In this document: piece by piece, positions 53,196 through 61,442 of the stretch | How positions within the stretch are numbered: position 1 is the stretch's first letter | Layout: the number at the start of each line of letters is the position of its first letter | Assembly (NCBI GenBank): GCA_017650105.1 | Contig: JAGCFO010000028.1 | Location: 35,210 to 99,209 of the forward strand | DNA from: Bacteroidaceae bacterium | GTDB taxonomy: Bacteria > Bacteroidota > Bacteroidia > Bacteroidales > Bacteroidaceae | Direction of reading: 5' to 3' | Length of the DNA stretch: 64,000 nucleotides | Made by a program: the position numbers and the translations under genes | The notes under the pieces: generated by a model | The model's database searches: none | What the model saw: the letters and a program-made list of their open reading frames with translations, nothing else | Told to the model about the DNA's origin: nothing

Positions 53196-54227
53196 ATGAA
53201 ACGTCTGTCCTGCGCACTTTATTGTCTGCTTCTGCTGGCTATTGCTCCTTTGTGGGCTCAGCCGGCAGAAGGCTATTATAGTAGCGCGAACGGACTGAAA
53301 GATGCAGAGTTAAAGACAGCGCTGCATAGCATTATTAGGGAGCATACCGAATTGTCATACAATGACTTGTGGACTGCATTCCGAAAGACAGACTGCCGTC
53401 CCGACGGGTTTGTCTGGGACATGTATTCAAGCGCGACAAACTACATCTTCGGCACAAACCAAGACAAAGGAAGTCACTCCAAAGAGGGTCAGACCTACAA
53501 TCGTGAGCATTCTTTTCCCAAAAGTTGGTTTGGAGGGAAGGTTACGCCTATGTACACCGACCTTTTCCATTTAGTGCCTACCGACAGCTACGTTAACCAG
53601 ATGCGCGACAACTATCCCTTGGGCGATGTGAAGACAGCCACCTATACCTCTCAGGGGGAATTCAGCAAATTGGGCGTTTGTGCCGACACGGGATATAGCG
53701 GGGTTGTGTTTGAGCCTGCGGATGAGTATAAGGGCGATTTCGCGAGAATCTATTTCTATATGGCGACTTGCTATGAGGATGTCAACAAGAGTTGGTACCA
53801 CAACGCTGTGGCTTCCGATATCCTCGACCCTACGGGATACTATCAGTTCTATCAGCCTTGGTATGTGCAAGTCTTGCTGAAATGGCATCGCGCAGATCCT
53901 GTAAGCCAGAAGGAGATTGATCGTAACAATGCAGTCGATTCTCTTCAGCACAACAGAAACCCGTTTGTTGACTATCCCGCTTTGGTTGATTATATCTGGG
54001 GAGAATATGTTGGCAATCCTGTGGATTGTCAGGCTCTGCAGCTCTATAGCCACGACTATGACGGAGCTATCAGCGGGATGCCTTCTCCTCGGAGCGACAA
54101 ACTGGAACTGCTGGAGATTTATGACTTGAGTGGCAGGCTTGTCAAGAGCTTCTCGCGTGGAATTTATATTGTTGTCTATCGTGACAAGGAGGGAAATCTG
54201 ATTTATGTCAAAGAGTGCAGAGAATAA
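53196..54227 (+). CDS. Secreted endonuclease I family nuclease with sorting-like tail
   Basis: The 343-residue exported protein (signal MKRLSCALYCLLLLAIAPLW) is an EndA/NucM-type endonuclease with a beta-beta-alpha-Me active site. The motif is NREHSFPKSWFGG with the catalytic His. It is followed by DLFHLVPTDSYVNQMRDNYP and an Asn in the HNAVASD region. It would degrade extracellular DNA or RNA. The C-terminus (KLELLEIYDLSGRLVKSFSR, then GIYIVVY) looks like a type IX secretion tail. It overlaps ybaK by 23 bp, so the two are probably coupled. Confidence 0.9.
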   Translation: MKRLSCALYCLLLLAIAPLWAQPAEGYYSSANGLKDAELKTALHSIIREHTELSYNDLWTAFRKTDCRPDGFVWDMYSSATNYIFGTNQDKGSHSKEGQTYNREHSFPKSWFGGKVTPMYTDLFHLVPTDSYVNQMRDNYPLGDVKTATYTSQGEFSKLGVCADTGYSGVVFEPADEYKGDFARIYFYMATCYEDVNKSWYHNAVASDILDPTGYYQFYQPWYVQVLLKWHRADPVSQKEIDRNNAVDSLQHNRNPFVDYPALVDYIWGEYVGNPVDCQALQLYSHDYDGAISGMPSPRSDKLELLEIYDLSGRLVKSFSRGIYIVVYRDKEGNLIYVKECRE

Positions 54228-54696
54228 GAAAACGAATGCAGCGCGTTTGCTCGATCAGCAGAAGGTGAACTACACGCTCGTCTCGTACGAAGTAGATGAA
54301 AATGACTTAAGCGCTCAGAGCGTGGCAAGCAAGCTTGGAGAACCGTTGGAGCAGGTTTTCAAGACGATAGTGCTACAAGGCGACAAGTCGGGCTACTTTG
54401 TCTGCGTGGTACCGGGAGAGAGTGAAATCGACCTGAAGCTTGCTGCCAAAGTGTCGGGAAACAAGAGTTGTGCGCTCATTCCCATGAAGGAACTGCTTCC
54501 GCTTACGGGATATATCCGCGGGGGCTGTTCTCCTGTTGGCATGAAGAAGCATTTCCCCACGTTCTTTCACGAAACGTGCCTGAATTATCCCTACATCTTT
54601 GTCAGCGCGGGAGTCAGAGGCTTGCAGTTTCGCATCTCTCCGCAAGATTTGCTGCGTGTGACACGCGCCACCACAGCCAAACTCATATTAGAATAA
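54205..54696 (+). CDS. ybaK: Cys-tRNA(Pro)/Cys-tRNA deacylase YbaK
   Basis: YbaK hydrolyses Cys mischarged onto tRNA-Pro by ProRS. The 163-residue product has the YbaK fold with FKTIVLQGDKSGYFVCVVPG. The Lys in DLKLAAKVSGNKSCALIP and the loop YIRGGCSPVGMKKHFPTF are family hallmarks. The proS gene at 47033 lacks an editing domain, so a free-standing editor makes sense. It starts inside the end of the endonuclease gene. Confidence 0.92.
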   Translation: MSKSAENKKTNAARLLDQQKVNYTLVSYEVDENDLSAQSVASKLGEPLEQVFKTIVLQGDKSGYFVCVVPGESEIDLKLAAKVSGNKSCALIPMKELLPLTGYIRGGCSPVGMKKHFPTFFHETCLNYPYIFVSAGVRGLQFRISPQDLLRVTRATTAKLILE

Positions 54697-54761
54697 GCCA
54701 TTCGAACGTATAAGCCCTCGTTTTGCCCTGATGTGAGGCAAAAGAGGCAAGAAAGCGTCGT

Positions 54762-56021
54762 TTAGTCGTCGGCAAACAAGTCGGCGATGATGCCATCCGA
54801 GACGAAAAGTGCCTCTGGAGAGAGTGTGAGGTACCCTTCTTCCGAAAGGCGAAGGCGCTGAGAATGAATGTATGGCTGCGCTTTGTCAATCAGATAGTTC
54901 AGTCGCTTCTCCCCGAAGAGATTCCCGACTTCTTCGAGGCATGCTCCCTTTGCGGTGCGTAGCCGAGTCATAATGTACTCATCGTATTTGTCTTCCGCGG
55001 AGAGGATTTCGGTTGTGAAGCAAGCGTTGTCTCCTTCCCGAGTGAAATCTTTCGTTTCCACATAGCGCTTTATGTCGCCTGCGTTCCATCTTCGGGAGAA
55101 ACCGTTGTAGGAGTGCGCCCCGGGCCCTATTCCGAGGTAGGGGACACTGCTCCAGTAGCTGCTGTTGTGCTTTGCGTGATGTCCCGGCAGGGCAAAGTTT
55201 GAGATTTCGTAATGTTGATATCCGGCCTTCAGCAGCTCGTTGCGCAACATCCTGAAAAACAGAAGGCTCGTGTCTTCATCCACTTCCGACACCGTGCCCT
55301 TCTCCCGCATCTGCCACAGGGCTGTGCCGCTCTCGTAGCTCAGATGGTATGCCGAGATGTGAGGCACTCTCAGCGAGATAGCTTGAGTGAGGTCTTCGTG
55401 CCACATCTCAGTCTTCTCTCCCGGGAGCCCGTACATTAGGTCGATGCTTATTTCCGTTATGCCCGCCTTGCGAAGTGTTTCGACGGCGTCGATGGCCTGC
55501 TTGGCATTATGTCTTCGTCCGATGAGCGAGAGGAGGGAGTCGTGGAAACTTTGTATTCCCATGCTGATGCGGAGAGGGCAGGAGTCACCCATAACCTCTT
55601 TCCACACGCCCACGAGGTTTTCGATCCAAGCAGGGCTGACATCGTCGGGGTTGACTTCGACGGTACATTCTCGGAGGCTCATCTGCCCGTCATCGTCATG
55701 ATGTGTTTTTTCTGCACAGCTTTTTTTCCCTTCTTCATCTCGCGATATTTGTTCTCCATCTCGCGATATTTGTTCTCCAAAAATTTTTTTTACTTCTTCA
55801 AAAATCATTTTGAACAAATCGTGCGAGAGTCGCGAGGGAGTGCCTCCTCCGAAGTAGAGCGTCTCCACCGTTTCCCCTTGCAGATAGTCCTTTCGTTGAG
55901 AGAGTTCGCGGCAGACGGCTTCCACATACGGCACTTTCAGCTCTTCCATCGTGGAGGAGAAAAAGTCGCAGTATCGGCAGCGGCTCTTGCAGAAGGGGAC
56001 GTGAAAATAGATACCAGCCAT
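54762..56021 (-). CDS. hemW: Radical SAM heme chaperone HemW, with in-frame repeat insert
   Basis: HemW binds heme and delivers it to respiratory proteins. It is related to coproporphyrinogen oxidase HemN but shorter. The 419-residue product starts MAGIYFHVPFCKSRCRYCDF, with the radical SAM cysteines C11, C15 and C18 in CxxxCxxC. GGGTPSRLS and NPDDVSPAW follow. HemW has this tri-Cys form and not the longer HemN signature. Residues 73-100 (KMIFEEVKKIFGEQISRDGE, QISRDEEG) are encoded by repeat copy 11. They contain the tandem heptad GEQISRD twice. This segment sits between the GGGTPS strand and the next strand, where relatives have a short loop. Confidence 0.88.
   Translation of the reverse strand: MAGIYFHVPFCKSRCRYCDFFSSTMEELKVPYVEAVCRELSQRKDYLQGETVETLYFGGGTPSRLSHDLFKMIFEEVKKIFGEQISRDGEQISRDEEGKKSCAEKTHHDDDGQMSLRECTVEVNPDDVSPAWIENLVGVWKEVMGDSCPLRISMGIQSFHDSLLSLIGRRHNAKQAIDAVETLRKAGITEISIDLMYGLPGEKTEMWHEDLTQAISLRVPHISAYHLSYESGTALWQMREKGTVSEVDEDTSLLFFRMLRNELLKAGYQHYEISNFALPGHHAKHNSSYWSSVPYLGIGPGAHSYNGFSRRWNAGDIKRYVETKDFTREGDNACFTTEILSAEDKYDEYIMTRLRTAKGACLEEVGNLFGEKRLNYLIDKAQPYIHSQRLRLSEEGYLTLSPEALFVSDGIIADLFADD
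55722..55803 (-). repeat. 21-bp phased GRAGAA array, copy 11 (inside hemW)
   Basis: Reversed markers TTCTTC at 55731, TTCTCC at 55752 and 55773, and TTCTTC at 55794 are each 21 bp apart. Two ATCTCGCGATATTTG-type connectors are nearly identical, giving the repeated GEQISRD heptad. Confidence 0.9.
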
Positions 56022-56095
56022 TTGACTGCAAAGTTAACACAAAGGAGGGAAATAAAAAAAATGTCGCAAAATTTTATTTATTCATTCTTTTTTGG

Positions 56096-56103
56096 TATCT
56101 TCG
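56096..56103 (+). promoter_or_regulatory. Probable -7 element of the EF-G2 gene
   Basis: TATCTTCG at 56096-56103 differs by one base from TAnnTTTG and lies 79 bp before the start codon. No TTTG box is visible at the expected distance. I recall the Bacteroides paralogue being activated by a carbon-limitation regulator, which would fit a weak basal promoter. Confidence 0.35.
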
Positions 56104-56182
56104 CACCGTTTTACGAACATGAGTTTTTAGCGCTTGTCAGAAAAGTAATCTAAAATAATATAAACTAATTAATTATCGTTCA

Positions 56183-58342
56183 ATGAAAGTCTACAAGACC
56201 AATGAAATCTCGAACCTTGCTATCGTTGGAGGATCGGGCGCCGGCAAGACGACTCTTGCCGAATCAATGCTTTTCGAGGGTGGTGTCATCCGCCGTCGCG
56301 GTACCGTAAATGGAAAGAATACTGTTTGTGACAGCTATCCAGTGGAGCAGGAGTACGGTTATTCCGTATTCTCCACCGTCTTCAACGTGGAGCGCGCAGG
56401 ACGCAAGCTTAACTTCTTCGACTGCCCGGGTTCGGGTGACTTCAGCGGAGGCGCTGTGACGGCTCTCAACATCTGCGACGTGGCTCTCCTCGTTGTGAAT
56501 GCTGCCTATGGCATCGAAGTAGGCACCCAGAACAGTTTCCGTCTGGCTTCGAAGCTCAACAAGCCCGTTGTTTTCTTAGTGAACAATGTCGACAGCGACA
56601 AGTGCGACTACGACAAGACTCTCGACGACCTGAAGCGCGACTTCGGCGGCAAGGTTATTCCTGTGCAGTTCCCCGTTGCCAGCGGTCCCGACTTCAAGAG
56701 CATCGTTGACGTGCTCAGCATGAAGCAGTATACCTATGCAGCCGACGGCACTCCCGTAGCAGTCAGCGACATTCCTGCCAGCGAAGCAGACAAAGCTCAG
56801 AATATGCACGACGCTCTCGTTGAGGCTGCAGCCGGTGGCGACGAGGCTTTGATGGAGAAGTTCTTCGAGACAATGGAACTGACCGAGGAGGAGATGGTAG
56901 AAGGCCTCAAGAAGGGCTTGGCAACCAACGGCATCTATCCCGTTCTCTGCTGCTCTGCACACAAGAACGTAGGCGTAGGTCGTCTGCTCGACTTCATCGC
57001 AGGCGTCGTTCCCGCTGTTGATGAATTCCCCGGCACTCCCAACACGAAGGGCGAGGAAGTGAAGTGCGACGCAAGTGCACCCACCTCTCTCTTTTTCTTC
57101 AAGACCGAGCTTGAGCAGCACATCGGCGAAGTTTGCTACTTCAAGGTGATGAGCGGTACGCTCAAGACCGGTTCCGACATGGACAACGCAAGTCGTGGCT
57201 CGAAGGAGCGCATCACTCAGGTGTTCACTCCCGGACGTGGCAACTTCCGTCAGCAGGTTGAAGAGATGGCAGCCGGCGACCTCGGATGCACCGTTAAGCT
57301 GAAGGATGTCAAGACTGGCAACACCCTCAATAGTAAAGACGCCGACAACCTCTTCGACTTCATCGTTTATCCTAACACCAAGTTCAGCCGCGCCATCCGT
57401 CCCGAGAACGAGGCCGATACCGAGAAGATGATGGCAGCCGTTAACCGTCTGCACGAGCAAGATCCCACATGGGTTGTCGAGCAGTCGAAAGAGCTCCGTC
57501 AGATTCTTATTCACGGACAGGGCGAGTTCCACCTCCGCACGCTGAAGTGGTTGGTTGAGAACAACGATAAGCTCAACATCCTTTACGACGAGCCTCGCAT
57601 TCCTTATCGCGAGACCATCACGAAGGCTGCCCGTGCCGACTATCGTCACAAGAAGCAGTCGGGTGGTTCAGGACAGTTCGGTGAAGTTCACCTCATCGTT
57701 GAGCCTTACAAAGAAGGTCAGCCTATGCCCGAGGTTTATCGCTTCAACGGTCAGGAATACAAGATGTCCATCAAGGGACAGGACGAGTATCCTCTGGATT
57801 GGGGCGGCAAGCTGGTATTCATCAACTCGGTTGTCGGTGGAGCCATCGACGCTCGTTTCATGCCAGCCATCCTCAAGGGTATCATGTCGCGTATGGAGCA
57901 GGGTCCTCTCACGGGTTCCTATGCTCGCGACGTGCGTGTAATCGTTTACGATGGTAAGATGCACCCCGTAGATTCTAACGAAATCTCCTTCATGCTTGCC
58001 GGACGTAACGCCTTCTCAGAGGCCTTCAGAAACGCAGGACCGAAGATTCTTGAGCCTATCTATGACGTTGAAGTACTCACTCCCGCCGACTTTATGGGCG
58101 ATGTTATGAGCGACCTTCAGGGCCGTCGTGGTATGATTATGGGTATGGGTAGCGATGGTGGCTTCCAGAAGCTGAACGCCAAGGTGCCCCTCAAGGAAAT
58201 GGCAAGCTACAGCACCACTCTGAGCTCCATCACGGGAGGTGCCGCTTCGTTCTCTATGAGCTTCTCAAGCTACGAACTGGTTCCCACCGATGTTCAGGAC
58301 AAACTCATCAAGGAGTTCCAGGAGAAGCAGGAGGAAGAATAA
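56183..58342 (+). CDS. EF-G paralogue (EF-G2) with degenerate GTPase motifs
   Basis: The 719-residue product has the full elongation factor G domain order. The G motifs deviate. G1 is GGSGAGKT (17-24). G3 is DCPGS (80-84) where standard EF-G has DTPGH, so the catalytic His is Ser. G4 is NNVD (134-137) in place of NKxD. This matches a Bacteroides EF-G2 paralogue that I recall being reported to translocate ribosomes without GTP hydrolysis and to be needed in the gut. The gene is not the canonical fusA, which would lie in the str operon. It is followed by a strong terminator and then rprXY. The start MKVYKTNEISNLAIVGGSGA is well supported. Confidence 0.92.
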   Translation: MKVYKTNEISNLAIVGGSGAGKTTLAESMLFEGGVIRRRGTVNGKNTVCDSYPVEQEYGYSVFSTVFNVERAGRKLNFFDCPGSGDFSGGAVTALNICDVALLVVNAAYGIEVGTQNSFRLASKLNKPVVFLVNNVDSDKCDYDKTLDDLKRDFGGKVIPVQFPVASGPDFKSIVDVLSMKQYTYAADGTPVAVSDIPASEADKAQNMHDALVEAAAGGDEALMEKFFETMELTEEEMVEGLKKGLATNGIYPVLCCSAHKNVGVGRLLDFIAGVVPAVDEFPGTPNTKGEEVKCDASAPTSLFFFKTELEQHIGEVCYFKVMSGTLKTGSDMDNASRGSKERITQVFTPGRGNFRQQVEEMAAGDLGCTVKLKDVKTGNTLNSKDADNLFDFIVYPNTKFSRAIRPENEADTEKMMAAVNRLHEQDPTWVVEQSKELRQILIHGQGEFHLRTLKWLVENNDKLNILYDEPRIPYRETITKAARADYRHKKQSGGSGQFGEVHLIVEPYKEGQPMPEVYRFNGQEYKMSIKGQDEYPLDWGGKLVFINSVVGGAIDARFMPAILKGIMSRMEQGPLTGSYARDVRVIVYDGKMHPVDSNEISFMLAGRNAFSEAFRNAGPKILEPIYDVEVLTPADFMGDVMSDLQGRRGMIMGMGSDGGFQKLNAKVPLKEMASYSTTLSSITGGAASFSMSFSSYELVPTDVQDKLIKEFQEKQEEE

Positions 58343-58373
58343 TCCGACTCGCACAGTTCTCTTTATTAATAAG

Positions 58374-58408
58374 GAAGCGAAGGCAAAAGTCCTTCGCTTC
58401 TCTTTTTT
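58374..58408 (+). terminator. Intrinsic terminator of the EF-G2 gene
   Basis: GAAGCGAAGG (58374-58383) pairs perfectly with CCTTCGCTTC (58391-58400) around a 7-base loop. It is followed by a T-rich run. Confidence 0.9.
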
Positions 58409-58540
58409 CCTCCTAATTATTATTGCCAATTTGCATTGTTTGCAATATGTTTTTGCCGATTTAGTTAATTTATATCAAAATAGGAAATATTTTAGATAAA
58501 TAGTTAACGATAAAAACAATCCTTGCTTAATTTTGCCACC

Positions 58541-60076
58541 ATGAAGAAGTCTACGATTTGGATTATTGCCGGCATCATGGTATTGTCGTTTGTGGGGCTG
58601 TTGCTCCTACAAGTGTACTATATCAAAGATATGGCAACTATGCGTCGCGAGCAGTTCGAGGAGTCGGTCCGTAGAAGCCTTTATGCGGCAGCACACCGCC
58701 TTGAGGTATACGAGACGATGGATTATCTGCAAAGGGATGCCTATGAGACCGAGCGTGCCAATATGATGGACAGCACGGCTGCAGGAAAGACTGTCTCGCA
58801 CTCCTATCAGATACAGATGCGCGACGGGCAGATTTCGGCCGTTGAGGTTCACTCCATCACGATGCCCGAGAAACCGGCGTTGAGGAACAACGGGGGTCTG
58901 CCGAAACCAAAGGCGGAGACCACTATCCCTCAGGCCTCGCAGTCGTTGCAGGACATCATCCGCAAGCGCTACGCCAATCAGCGTGCCGTGATGGACGAAG
59001 TCATCTACAACATCCTTTACACCGCCTCCAACAAGCCGCTGGAGCGTAGGATTAACTTCCGCGTGCTCGACAGGGACTTACAGACTGAGTTGAGCAACAA
59101 CGGAGTCACCTTGCCTTACCATTTCTCAGTCTCCACGTCCGACGGGCGCGAGGTCTACCGTTGTGCCGATTACACTGAGGCTTCTCACGGCATGTCGTAC
59201 ACCCAGATATTGTTCCAGAACGATTCGCCGAGCAAGATGGGCGTACTGAAAATCCATTTCCCCGATGCCAACCGCTATTTCTTCCGCTCCGTACGGTTCG
59301 TGGCGCTTTCGGCTATCTTCTCCTTCCTTTTGATTGTGACGTTCGTCTTCTCGCTAGTCACGCTTTACAGGCAGCGCCATCTGTCGGAGGTGAAGAACGA
59401 CTTCATCAACAACATGACTCACGAACTGAAGACACCCATCAGCACCATCTCCCTTGCTGCACAGATGCTGGGCGACGGCGCTGTGGCAAAATCTCCTCAG
59501 GTGTCGCAGCATATTGTCACCACCATCACCGACGAGACAAAGCGCCTCCGCTTCCTTGTGGAGAAGGTGCTGCAGATCTCGCTCTTCGACAATCATAGCA
59601 CATCGCTCAAGCTTCGTCAGATAGATGTCAATGCCGTGATAGAGAGCGTCATCCATTCCTTCGACCTGAAGGTACAAAGCTATGGAGGCACGCTCACGGC
59701 AGAGCTGGAAGCCAACCCGTCGGCGATTATTGCCGATGAGATGCACTTCACAAATGTCATCTATAACCTCCTTGACAATGCGGTGAAGTACCGCCGAAAC
59801 GACGTGAACCTGGAACTGAAGGTGAAGACTTGGAACGAGCCGGGAAAGTTGCTTGTCTCTATCTCCGATAACGGTATAGGTATGAAAAAAGACGACGTCA
59901 AGCACATCTTCGACAAGTTCTACCGCGTCCATACCGGCAACAAGCACGACGTCAAAGGCTTCGGACTCGGACTGGCCTATGTGAAGAAAGTGATTACCGA
60001 CCACAAGGGCTCCATACGCGCTGAGAGCGAATTGGGCAACGGAACCTCATTCATCATGACTTGGCCCCAAAAGTAA
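58541..60076 (+). CDS. rprX: Sensor histidine kinase RprX
   Basis: The ATG at 58541 gives 511 residues. It has TM1 (about 5-25), a 225-residue periplasmic sensor region, TM2 (about 252-275), and then a HisKA domain with H294 in DFINNMTHELKTPISTISL. The HATPase domain has VIYNLLDNAVKYR, VSISDNGIGMKKDD and GFGLGLAYVKK. It would phosphorylate RprY. Its high similarity in layout to Bacteroides RprX and its partner's near-identity to RprY support the name. A TAATTTTG -7-like box at 58528-58535 lies only 5 bp before the ATG. Confidence 0.9.
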   Translation: MKKSTIWIIAGIMVLSFVGLLLLQVYYIKDMATMRREQFEESVRRSLYAAAHRLEVYETMDYLQRDAYETERANMMDSTAAGKTVSHSYQIQMRDGQISAVEVHSITMPEKPALRNNGGLPKPKAETTIPQASQSLQDIIRKRYANQRAVMDEVIYNILYTASNKPLERRINFRVLDRDLQTELSNNGVTLPYHFSVSTSDGREVYRCADYTEASHGMSYTQILFQNDSPSKMGVLKIHFPDANRYFFRSVRFVALSAIFSFLLIVTFVFSLVTLYRQRHLSEVKNDFINNMTHELKTPISTISLAAQMLGDGAVAKSPQVSQHIVTTITDETKRLRFLVEKVLQISLFDNHSTSLKLRQIDVNAVIESVIHSFDLKVQSYGGTLTAELEANPSAIIADEMHFTNVIYNLLDNAVKYRRNDVNLELKVKTWNEPGKLLVSISDNGIGMKKDDVKHIFDKFYRVHTGNKHDVKGFGLGLAYVKKVITDHKGSIRAESELGNGTSFIMTWPQK

Positions 60077-60137
60077 ACGCTACTCGGGGCGCTAACGAAA
60101 AAGAAATATTGTTTTACCTTTTAAATATATTACTACT

Positions 60138-60836
60138 ATGAACGAAATGGTTAAGATTCTACTATGTGAAGACGATGAGAACCTCGGCATGCTGCTGAGA
60201 GAGTACCTCAACGCCAAGGGCTACGACACCGATCTGTGCCCCGACGGAGAAGCCGGACTCAAAGCATTCCAGAAAAACAAGTACGACATCTGCGTGCTTG
60301 ACGTTATGATGCCTAAGAAGGACGGATTTACACTTGCTTCCGACATTCGCCAGCTGAATGCCGAGATACCTATCATATTCCTCACGGCAAAGACGCTCAA
60401 GGAAGACGTTCAGGAAGGATTCAAGATTGGTGCCGACGACTACATCACCAAGCCTTTCAGCATGGAGGAGCTCACGCTCCGCATTGAGGCTGTGCTCCGT
60501 CGCGTGCGCGGCAAGAAGGCCAAGACGAGCACCCTCTATCAGCTCGGACTATTTACCTTCGACACCCAGAAGCGCCTCCTCTGCATCGGCGACGAGCAGC
60601 GTAAGCTCACCACCAAGGAGTCGGAGCTCCTGTCGCTCCTCTGCGCACATGCCAACGACATCCTCCAGCGCGACCTCGCCCTGAAGACCATTTGGATCGA
60701 CGACAACTACTTCAATGCACGCAGCATGGACGTTTACATCACCAAGCTGCGCAAGCTGCTGAAAGACGATCCCTCGGTTGAGATCATCAATATTCACGGC
60801 AAGGGCTACAAGCTCATCGTGCCCGAGGAGGAATAA
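60138..60836 (+). CDS. rprY: Response regulator RprY (OmpR family)
   Basis: The 232-residue regulator has a receiver domain with the phospho-acceptor Asp in CVLDVMMPKKDGF (D55) and conserved Lys in FLTAKTLKED. A winged-helix DNA-binding domain follows, including KLTTKESELLSLLCAHANDI and DNYFNARSMDVYITKLRKLL. The sequence is very close to Bacteroides RprY. I recall RprY binding the nqr promoter and being involved in oxidative stress. It follows rprX by 61 bp and is probably co-transcribed. Confidence 0.92.
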   Translation: MNEMVKILLCEDDENLGMLLREYLNAKGYDTDLCPDGEAGLKAFQKNKYDICVLDVMMPKKDGFTLASDIRQLNAEIPIIFLTAKTLKEDVQEGFKIGADDYITKPFSMEELTLRIEAVLRRVRGKKAKTSTLYQLGLFTFDTQKRLLCIGDEQRKLTTKESELLSLLCAHANDILQRDLALKTIWIDDNYFNARSMDVYITKLRKLLKDDPSVEIINIHGKGYKLIVPEEE

Positions 60837-60892
60837 TTTCGCTTTACATCCGTCCAACTCCCTCCTTGCCAACTACAAGGAGCGACAGAAAG

Positions 60893-60927
60893 CAACAGGA
60901 GGCTCCCCATGTGGAAGCCTCCTGTTG
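60893..60927. terminator. Hairpin terminator between rprY and tRNA-Tyr
   Basis: CAACAGGAGGCT (60893-60904) pairs perfectly with AGCCTCCTGTTG (60916-60927) around an 11-base loop. It lies between convergent rprY and the tRNA gene and can serve both. Confidence 0.82.
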
Positions 60928-60932
60928 TGTTG

Positions 60933-61015
60933 TGGGTGAAGATGGATTCGAACCACCGAAGTCGAGAGACAGCAGATTTACAGTCTGCCCCATTTGGCCA
61001 CTCTGGAATTCACCC
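60933..61015 (-). tRNA. tRNA-Tyr (anticodon GTA)
   Basis: On the minus strand the 5' end GGGTGAA pairs with 3' TTCACCC (7-bp acceptor). The anticodon arm GCAGA-CTGTAAA-TCTGC gives GTA. The T arm is GGTGG-TTCGAAT-CCATC. The long variable arm (TGTCTCTCGACTTC) makes it a type II tRNA, as expected for Tyr. CCA is not encoded. A consensus promoter lies at 61085-61116. Confidence 0.95.
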
Positions 61016-61084
61016 AGGGGATGATAGGGATAAACCCTATCTGGAAATAAATAAAAGAACACTGCTTTCTTCCGGAAAGCGATG

Positions 61085-61116
61085 CAAAGGTAGCGATAAC
61101 AGTTGGAACTGCCAAA
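61085..61116 (-). promoter_or_regulatory. tRNA-Tyr promoter
   Basis: On the minus strand TTTG (complement 61113-61116), a 20-bp spacer and TACCTTTG (complement 61085-61092) match the Bacteroidota consensus. The tRNA 5' end is 69 bp downstream. Confidence 0.85.
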
Positions 61117-61384
61117 CTTTTTGGAGTCTTTTTGACTCCCGTCCTCTTTTTTGTCCCTTGTCAGGCCCTTTCCCTCACAAAAGCCCCCGCCAACCATCGA
61201 ACGAGTAAGCTATCTCCCTATGAATGTCGGCCGACCACATCGCATCGCCCCCGCCTTACTTGATGCTTTTCCCCCACTCAGCGCAAAAAACAATGCCCCA
61301 TTAGCTCAAAACGGGGCGCCAAACTCAAAGCATTCCCTTCAGATGCCTAAATTGAAGAAACAGACAGCTTTTTTGCGCGTATAT

Positions 61385-61416
61385 TTTGCATTTTTTCTTT
61401 TATAGCTGTATCTTTG
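61385..61416 (+). promoter_or_regulatory. Promoter of the TPR membrane protein gene
   Basis: TTTG at 61385-61388, 20-bp spacer, TATCTTTG at 61409-61416. The preferred ATG at 61443 is 26 bp downstream, which rules out the in-frame ATG at 61386. Confidence 0.82.
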
Positions 61417-61442
61417 TGACTACATTATCTAGTCGCATAGAC

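Larger units (their letters stand above)
61016..61442. other. Divergent intergenic region between tRNA-Tyr and the TPR gene
   Basis: This 427-bp gap holds the tRNA promoter and the TPR-gene promoter. A GCCCC/GGGGC dyad occurs near 61294-61318. No credible gene was found. Confidence 0.65.

Noticed and set aside
56576..57649. A 357-codon open frame opposite the EF-G2 gene
   Set aside because: It is a shadow of a strongly biased gene and shows no independent features.
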